Positions 57,390 to 64,000 of a stretch of 64,000 nt of DNA are shown here, piece after piece. The notes under the pieces are model-generated. The model saw only the letters and a program-made list of their open reading frames with translations. It made no database searches and had not been told where the DNA came from. Source of the stretch: Cheiracanthium punctorium (Eukaryota; Arthropoda; Arachnida; Araneae; Cheiracanthiidae); contig JAWZYV010019969.1 in the NCBI GenBank assembly GCA_038373885.1, positions 434,001 to 498,000 of the forward strand. The letters are read 5' to 3'. Every line of letters begins with the position of its first letter. Positions within the stretch are counted from its first letter, which is position 1. The position numbers and the translations under genes are program-made.

Positions 57390-59089
57390 ATGACGTTTGC
57401 CGAAGTGTACAAAAAGTTTGATTAGAACACCAAATACTTCCACTGCTTTTTGGACTTTTTAGAATGCGTGGATCGAAAATTCGCCCTACCAGACTGTGCC
57501 ATCTCACTTATAGAGGAACATAATATTTCTGGCCTCATGAGTAACAAACTGTATATTGGTTATTATATAGAAAACCCTTCCCGTGCTGCTGCTCTGCTAA
57601 CCCAGTACGGTGTCATGGATAGACCCAGCACAGCCTACAAACTAAAACTGACTGACGAGCTTACCGAGCCTTCAAGTAAGCAAGCCCATGTTAACGAGAC
57701 CCCTGTTCCCGGAACCAGCGCTAGTGACTCTTCCGGCCAACTCATGGACTCTGAATCCACTGCCGATCCACCCCCAAGCTCTTCCCAAGAAACTGCCAAA
57801 AAGCATCGCTTCTTCTGCGAGTTTAAGGGGAACACATACCGGGAGCATTGCAAGGCCATCGCCAACATTACCAAGTCCCCCGTAGACTGTAATTATAACG
57901 GAAACACTTACCTCCTGCAAATACGCGGTACGGACAAGTTTCGCGAAGTGCAGGCATATCTGACCCAACATGCCATAGGGTTTCAAACATTTGATCCAAA
58001 GTCACAACGTCCCAAGAAAGTTGTGATCAAAAGGCTCCCGCCCTCTACCCCTATTGATGAAATTAAGCACTTCTTAGAAGAAAAAGGCTTTGTCCCACTG
58101 CAAATTAGCTTCATGAAATACCGGACGAACCAGCAACCCTTCTCGGCTTGCCTGGTCAGCCTGCAGAATACCTCTAACTTTGAAACCATCTACAGCTACG
58201 ACAAATTCGGATACCTCTCAGTATCCATCGAAAATTATCGGCCTCCTAAGATCAGGCAATTTTATAATTGCCAGGTCTACGGCCACTCCTCCCTGGTCTG
58301 CACCCTCTCCCCCAAGTGTCTGAAGTGTGCCTTACCTTCGCCAATTGTGATACCAAAGGCCAAGAGCCCGTCAAATGCGCCAACTGCGGTGGTCCGCATG
58401 TGGCTAAGTTCCGCGGATGTCCTAAGAACCCACTAAACTAGAACAAATCGTCTGCTGCCATCTCGAACAAAGACCCTCCCAAACCACCTGCTTCTGCAAG
58501 AAGACCCCCAGCTGCCAATTCTGCTCCCAAGCCCAAGCCTAACGCCTGGACTCTTTTTGGACCTGGCAAGAAAACTTCCGTCCTCACCTCCTCTGCTGAT
58601 GCTACAGACCCGGCTGATACCACCGACCTCCAGATGGAGCTTCCGTCTGTTCCTGATCATGATGTCTTCATCGCCGTCACTCCTGCTCCTGCAGAAGCTA
58701 CGCCTTCCCTTCCGCATGAAGACCAGTCCCTTCGGCACATGGTTCTTCATAGACCACAAGCTCCCAAAAAGGCCACCCAACCCAAAAACAAGAAAAAATC
58801 AAAACTGACTCAGCCTGATGGTCCGAAGAAGTCCGGTTCTCAACCCAGACAAGTCACCCACACTGCCACCACTGGAAATATCGCTACTGGCCTCTCCGAA
58901 ATTAATGAGACCTACCATGCCATAAGAGAACTCTCTAATGTTATGGATCTTAGCCAAGTCCTGAATTTCATAAAATCTCTCTCAGAAGAAGTCCGTAATC
59001 TTACTGATCCTTTTGACAAGGTGTTCGCCTTTATCAGGATCTATAAAAGCCACCTCAGTAATCAATATGAACAGGAACCACAATCTTAG
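57390..59089 (+). pseudogene. Jockey ORF1 (gag-like), disrupted
   Basis: Starts at ATG 57390 (MTFAEVYKKFD) and meets TAG at 57423-57425. The frame continues as an RNA-binding gag-like protein with a Pro/Ser-rich N-terminal part and an RRM-like middle (VVIKRLPPSTPIDEIKHFL). A zinc-knuckle region follows (FYNCQVYGHSSLVC, CLKC). A frameshift near 58327-58331 puts the next knuckle (CANCGGPHVAKFRGC) in the other frame, followed by a TAG at 58439-58441. The Pro/Lys-rich C-terminal part runs to the stop at 59087-59089, overlapping ORF2 by 23 bases. It needs at least three repairs to be open. Confidence 0.85.
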
Positions 59090-61740
59090 AATCCTTTGTT
59101 GGAACGCTCAAAGCGTGCACAACAAAATCCATGAACTTCGGGACTTCCTATCGGCTAATGACTATGATATTGTGCTTCTCCAAGAGGATGGATCTCAACC
59201 AATCGTATAACATTCCTAACTATGTTCTCTATCGAACTGACCGAACCAGGACCCCCAGTAATCCACTTGCTGGAGGTACTGCCATCTACATCCGACGTTG
59301 AATCCTGCACTCCCATATCACAGACCTTAGTCTCGAGTCATTGGAATCCACTTCCATTCTCGTCCATGGTGCTAACGAAAACATCATGATTTCTTCTGTT
59401 TACGTCAGATGCAATGCACCCTTCCCTGTCAAGGATGTCAAAACTCTCCTTAAAAGGTGTCCCAAGAACTTCATCGCTGGTGACCTCAACTCAAATAACT
59501 ATGCATGGAATGGGAACCACAACTGCACCCGTGGCGTTGCTCTCCTAAAGCTTCTGCTAAACGAGAAGCTGAAACTCTCCTTCCCAGCCAGCCCGACGCA
59601 CGTTGCTAATTACAATGGCAACCTGGTGTACACAACATTGGACATGGCCATTACCAAGAACTTTGCCATTGCTCCTCCCTGCTCTGTTCTCCAGTCCTTC
59701 ACATCTGACCACTTTCCTGTGGTTTTCGATCTCTGCTTGCTACACGAGCGCTCCAGTGATCGCCTCGTCTTAAAGACTGACTGGTGCAAATTTACTGAAT
59801 ATCTCAGAAACATTCCCTTTGTGTTCAGAAACATTTCCACCCCCGCAGACATTGATGATGCTGTTGCGAGAATGACTGAGAACCTTCAAACTGCCCACAA
59901 GCTCAGCTCGTCCCAGGCTCCTCTGCGGTTGAATTGCAAGCTGCCTCTGCGCATCCGTGCCCCCATTCGTAACCGGAACCGAGCCAGGAAAACCTTTCAC
60001 CACTCCAGAAATCCTGCAGACCGCTCCATCTACCACAGTCTTTGCTCCTCCGTCAGAACTGCCATTAGCCAGTTTCGCAACGAGCAATGGGAACAGTTTA
60101 TCACAAACCTCTCTCCTCAAGACGGAAAGATCTGGCAAGCCGTTTGGCGCATTACTGGCAAAGCTCACGACATGCTGCCCCTCAAGGCTCATGGTAATTT
60201 TTACCTCCAAGACTCCCAAAAAGCTAACCTGATTGCCTCCAACTATGAAAAACAATTCTCTAATGAGATGAACAGCGCCCCTGACTGGGACATGCATGTC
60301 AACCGCACCGTTTACCACTTTCTTCTGCAGCCTCCCAGACACTGCATACAACCGACTGTCCCAACGGAAGTCATTATCCTCAAAACTAAAAGCAAGAAAA
60401 AGCCTGGCCCAGACACTATTTCAAATGAAATGCTGAAGAATCTTCCTTTGAGCATGGTGTTTGAACTGACTCGAATCATTAACGCCATTCTAAGGACCGG
60501 ATACTACCCCAAGGCATGGAAGCTGGCTACTGTGGTACCCATCCCAAAGCCTGGTCTGGACTTAACAAACCCTACCGCCTACCGTCCTATCAGCCTTCTA
60601 AGTTGCGTTAGCAAGATTCCGGAACGCATTATACTCAACAGACTGAATGAACATATCTACGCTAACCACATCATGCTCCCTGAACAATTCGGCTTCCGTC
60701 CCGGACACTCCACCGTCCATCAACTTCACCGTGTCGTGGAAACCCTGGCTTCCAACTTCCTGTGTAAAAATCACACCGCCATCCTTCTCCTTGATCTACA
60801 AAAAGCCTTTGACAAGGTATGGCATATTGGCATAATCCACAAATTGATCCAGCTCAAGTTTCCTGATGCTCTGATCCACCTCATCAACCATTATCTTGTG
60901 CACCGGAAGTTCCAGGTCCGGGTACGTGAAGCCATATCTGATATTTATCCCATCACTAGCGGTGTGCCCCAAGGGTCCATCCTGGGACCCACGCTCTTCA
61001 CCGTTTTTATAAACGACATCCCTACCAATACTGCTAACACACTAGCCTTGTACGCCGACGATGCTGCCATCGTAGGGCATGCCACCACGGGACAGGCCCT
61101 CATCAGCAACATGCAAACACATATGGATCTCATATCCAACTGGATCTCTAGATGGAAGCTCCTTCTAAATGTCCCTAAATGCCAAGCTCTCTACTTATCT
61201 TTGCGTCACCCTCCCCCCAGGATCCAAATTAATGGTTTCCCTGTGGACTGGGAACGACAAGTTAAGTATCTTGGCATCACCATTTACCGGACCCTGTGCT
61301 GGAAGCAACACTCACACAACGCTCGCGGAAAAATGGCTGCAGCCTTCATGAAACTTTCCCCACTCATAAGAAGCAGACATCTATCCGTTGCAAACAAGAC
61401 CCTATTCTACAAATCGTTCATAAGGCCTACGGCGACGTATGCCTCTCCTATCTGGGCCTATGCCGCAAAATCGAACATAGACCGTCTTGAACAAAAACAA
61501 AATGCCATTCTACGCTCCATCCATCGAGGACACCCTCTTGCTCACAATGATGTCATCCGGAAGGACTTACGAATTACAACCCTCAGATAATTCATTTATA
61601 AGTTTGCTGTGAGATATTACAGCCGGCTCAACAACTTGCCTAATGAAATCATAGCATCCTACCCGGACTATGATCCATCCGAGGCTCCTAACAGGAAAAG
61701 GCCCAAGGCCATTCTGTTCACTTTTGCTCCTCGTCCCTAG
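59067..61740 (+). pseudogene. Jockey ORF2 (endonuclease and reverse transcriptase), disrupted
   Basis: Starts at ATG 59067 with RILCWNAQSVHNKIHELRDF, the first motif of the AP-endonuclease-like domain. A frameshift near 59187 and a TGA at 59299-59301 interrupt it. From 59341 a 749-codon frame is open: GDLNSNNYAWN (about 59479) and SDHFPVVF (59704) complete the endonuclease. The RT has PGPDTISNEMLKNLP, YRPISLLSC, LLDLQKAFDKVW (about 60787), SGVPQGSILGPTLF (60958) and catalytic YADD (61051-61062). A TAA at 61588 is followed in frame by about 50 further codons ending in YPDYDPSEAP and TAG at 61738. No RNase H domain is seen. Motif order places it in the Jockey group. Confidence 0.92.
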
Positions 61741-61907
61741 CCGCTCTGCTTATGCTTTACCTCAAGACTGATCATGACTGATCTGGGCCTTCGGCCCACC
61801 CTGAAACACCTCAAGATATTCACCACAAGATACTATCTCTCATCACTGGAGATAAGGCGATCTACGCTAAGGTGCTCCCGTGTGACCGTACTTCAGTCAG
61901 TCAGTCA
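61741..61907 (+). other. Jockey 3' UTR and TCAG-repeat tail
   Basis: Contains a hairpin (TGGGCCTTCGGCCCA) and the block ACTGGAGATAAGGCGATC then CGCTAAGGTGCTC, found again in the copies at 9691, 28115 and 55536. It ends in four TCAG-type units. A conserved 3' UTR with a simple-repeat tail is where the reverse transcriptase would start copying. Confidence 0.75.
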
Positions 61908-61982
61908 GGCCGAATGATGACGTCCTAACTCGGTGACGTAGTAGTTGTTAGGCTTTCTTTATCTAGGAGGTGTTGTTCCAAC

Positions 61983-64000
61983 ACGAACAGAGTGTAGGCA
62001 TCCACGTTTTGTTAACAGCAATTTGGAGGTTATAAAATGAGGAATGCATCATCGACTGCAAAATTTGACCGCATAGACGTTTAGAAAAAATAAAGAAAAC
62101 CCAGCTATTTTTAATAAAAAAAGGAGGCTTACTTCCAAAAAATAGTTGGCTTACTTCCTATTACCTCCTGCTATTTTTCGGTACAATATTTTAAGCAAAC
62201 ATGCTTCATTGAAAAATTTTTCATAGCATAAGCAAAACATCAATGTTTGAAGAAAAGAAAAAAAAATCTTGAAAAATAGTATTTTTACGGAAAACCTTAA
62301 TTACCTTAATCTTCTGACTTCTGTTTTGTTTCGTTGATATTTTTATTATAATATTTTAAGCAAAAATAATCAAAACTTCATTGTCCTTATTAGAACAATA
62401 AATTATTGCTCAGTGCAATAAATGTGCTTCAAGTCATAGGAACTACGACTATATACCGTTTAAACTAACGTTTAATTGTTTTTTTTTTGGGGTGAATAAA
62501 TAATGGAAAAACATTCTATGTTACGTAAACGCGTTTGAAAGAAATAAAAGATTTTATTCCTTTCGTTTTAAGTCATTCTCATCGAACATATTTTGCTCTC
62601 TCCCTCCGCTCCGAATGAGGCCAGCAAGCGAAATTTGATAAGCTTGCCGACGGAAGAAAAAAGACACACTTTTTTCACAGATAACTCCTTGTCAAACTAG
62701 ACGACACGGCACACAGTTGGCAAAAGGACTTATTTACGTGAGCAAAAATATTAGTTATGTAAAATGCAATTTTTTGAAAAAAAAAAGTTTATTTTTATCA
62801 GTTCACAAATGACTTCATTCTTATTATATTGCTGACGAAAATAGAAAATTTTCACCAATTTTCTTGGTGGGAGGGGTTTCCGGACAACCAGATCTCATTT
62901 TGGTTTTTTGTTTACAGGCTTGTTCCATATGACATCACAGTGCTTTTTGGCAGGCTAAAATATTCAGCAGAATTGCTGTATGTGACATAACTGAAACGTT
63001 TATAAGTAAACACTGACTACTCCTACTAGAATATTTCAGAAGATTTCTTTCAAGATAACATATAAAATAGTCTGTGTGATAAAAACATCGATGTTAAACA
63101 AGCATTCCCTTCTGAAGCCCCCACAACTTTTGGAAATGGAACAAGCCTACTAGAATATTCATTTTACTGTTTGAGAAAAGGCTGAAGTTTAGAATTTTCC
63201 CAAATAAATATGGATAGATCCCAACATGCACGCAGTTTAATTGAGTAGTTTCTGTAAACTGCACTTCTTTTCATAATTAGTGATTGCGTGTATTAAGGCA
63301 AACCTGCACATGGTGTATCTGCCTAGAATGATGGGCGACTGAAAAGGAGGACTTTCTCAAAGGTTCTAGCTTTCTAGCTCGTCATAATTACATTAAAATA
63401 ATATTAAAATCATTAATGCAGCTACTGAAGCTTGATATTTTGTAATTTAAAAAAATGCTGCTTACGAAAAGTGGCTGTATTCCGAACATGATGGCAACTA
63501 TGTATAAAGTAAACAATCGGCTATGTAAAAAAGCACCGATCTCAAAGCATCGGTGTTAAACATAGATCTCGAAAATAGGATCTATTTGAATACATGAATG
63601 GATACAACATCGATGATTTTAAGTCATCGACAGTGCATCCCTAAACAAAATATGAAAACACCTAAATTATGATAATGAATTAATTTGTTTGTTTGTTTTT
63701 TCAAAAAATTACTGTTTAATTATAGCGGTTGATTATATTCCGTATAAGTTGGCAACTAAGCCTACATGTAACGATCTCTAGTAGAAACTTGAGAATATAG
63801 GTATGGATAGTGAGAACGAATTTTTCCTTAAAAACTTGAACCCCAGCAATTTTCGTAATTAAATACCTCTACTTTGTACACGGCAGTAAAAAGTCGAGGT
63901 CAGGAATAATGGGGATGCAAGAAATAGTCTTGGAACGAATTCTAATATTCAGTCTATGTGTACAATGAAAAAGTTTCTGTTACATTTAATTTATGTATAT
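61983..64000. other. Non-coding stretch at the right edge
   Basis: AT-rich, with no gene, RNA or transposon end recognised. Confidence 0.4.

Larger units (their letters stand above)
57258..61907 (+). mobile_element. Jockey-clade non-LTR retrotransposon, near full length
   Basis: A 4.65-kb insertion flanked by the exact 10-bp duplication GGCCGAATGA (57248-57257 and 61908-61917). It has a 5' UTR of about 130 bp, ORF1 (gag-like), an overlapping ORF2 (endonuclease plus reverse transcriptase) and a 167-bp 3' UTR. The 3' end is CTTCAGTCAGTCAGTCA, a short tandem tail rather than poly(A). Both ORFs carry stops and frameshifts, so this copy is inactive. Its GC content is well above that of its surroundings. 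Confidence 0.93.
56885..61975 (+). mobile_element. Family A MITE, copy 8, interrupted by a full-length Jockey
   Basis: The ends CAACACCTCCTAGATATAGA and TTTATCTAGGAGGTGTTG have the exact 7-bp duplication TTCCAAC (56878-56884, 61976-61982). The MITE body is 56885-57257 and the remaining end is 61918-61975. The retrotransposon at 57258-61907 sits in between. The copy begins 23 bp beyond copy 7, in opposite orientation. Confidence 0.9.

Noticed and set aside
59770..60351. 193-codon minus-strand frame inside the Jockey element
   Set aside because: Antisense to ORF2, which has clear endonuclease and RT motifs.

Overview
This is a eukaryotic nuclear window: AT-rich, sparsely coding, with spliced exons, GT-AG introns of up to about 8 kb, tRNA-derived SINEs, mariner and hAT elements, an LTR retrotransposon and a Jockey-type non-LTR element. 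The repeat mix suggests an arthropod, perhaps a chelicerate, but no single marker settles that. No bacterial operons, CRISPR arrays or rRNA genes are seen.

Only one host gene can be read. On the minus strand, five exons between 53446 and 36806 join in frame into a 651-residue type II membrane protein of the SLC3 family (rBAT/4F2hc-like heavy chain of amino-acid transporters, an alpha-amylase fold). Two of its three glycosidase catalytic residues are replaced, so it should not be an enzyme. It also lacks the juxtamembrane cysteine that mammalian SLC3 proteins use to link to their light chain.

The rest is mostly mobile DNA. From left to right: a 2.9-kb hAT element (3351-6252); an internally deleted mariner (7128-7985); eight copies or fragments of one MITE family (here family A) with CAACACC ends and 7-bp target duplications; foldback elements near 14.5, 19 and 20.6 kb; a degenerate repeat block (16.5-18.7 kb); a very young but internally deleted Ty3/gypsy element (23313-27436); a short hAT-like element (29483-29836); tRNA-SINEs at 31.1, 42.5 and 43.6 kb; a Harbinger-like MITE (39126-39471); hAT-like MITEs at 40.7 and 48.4-49.2 kb; a near-perfect 778-bp palindrome with TTAA ends (47172-47949); a palindromic mariner derivative (54418-55100); and two Jockey-like copies (55536-56491 and 57258-61907).

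The most notable structure is at 55471-61975. Two neighbouring family A MITEs lie in opposite orientation, 23 bp apart. Each is interrupted by a different Jockey-like lineage at nearly the same internal position, in the same relative orientation, each with a 10-bp target duplication. The retroelements end in a (TCAG)n tail instead of poly(A), and their 3' UTR motif recurs alone near 9.7 and 28.1 kb, the latter as a 77-bp insertion with a 12-bp duplication. This suggests a non-LTR lineage with a preferred target inside a DNA-transposon MITE.
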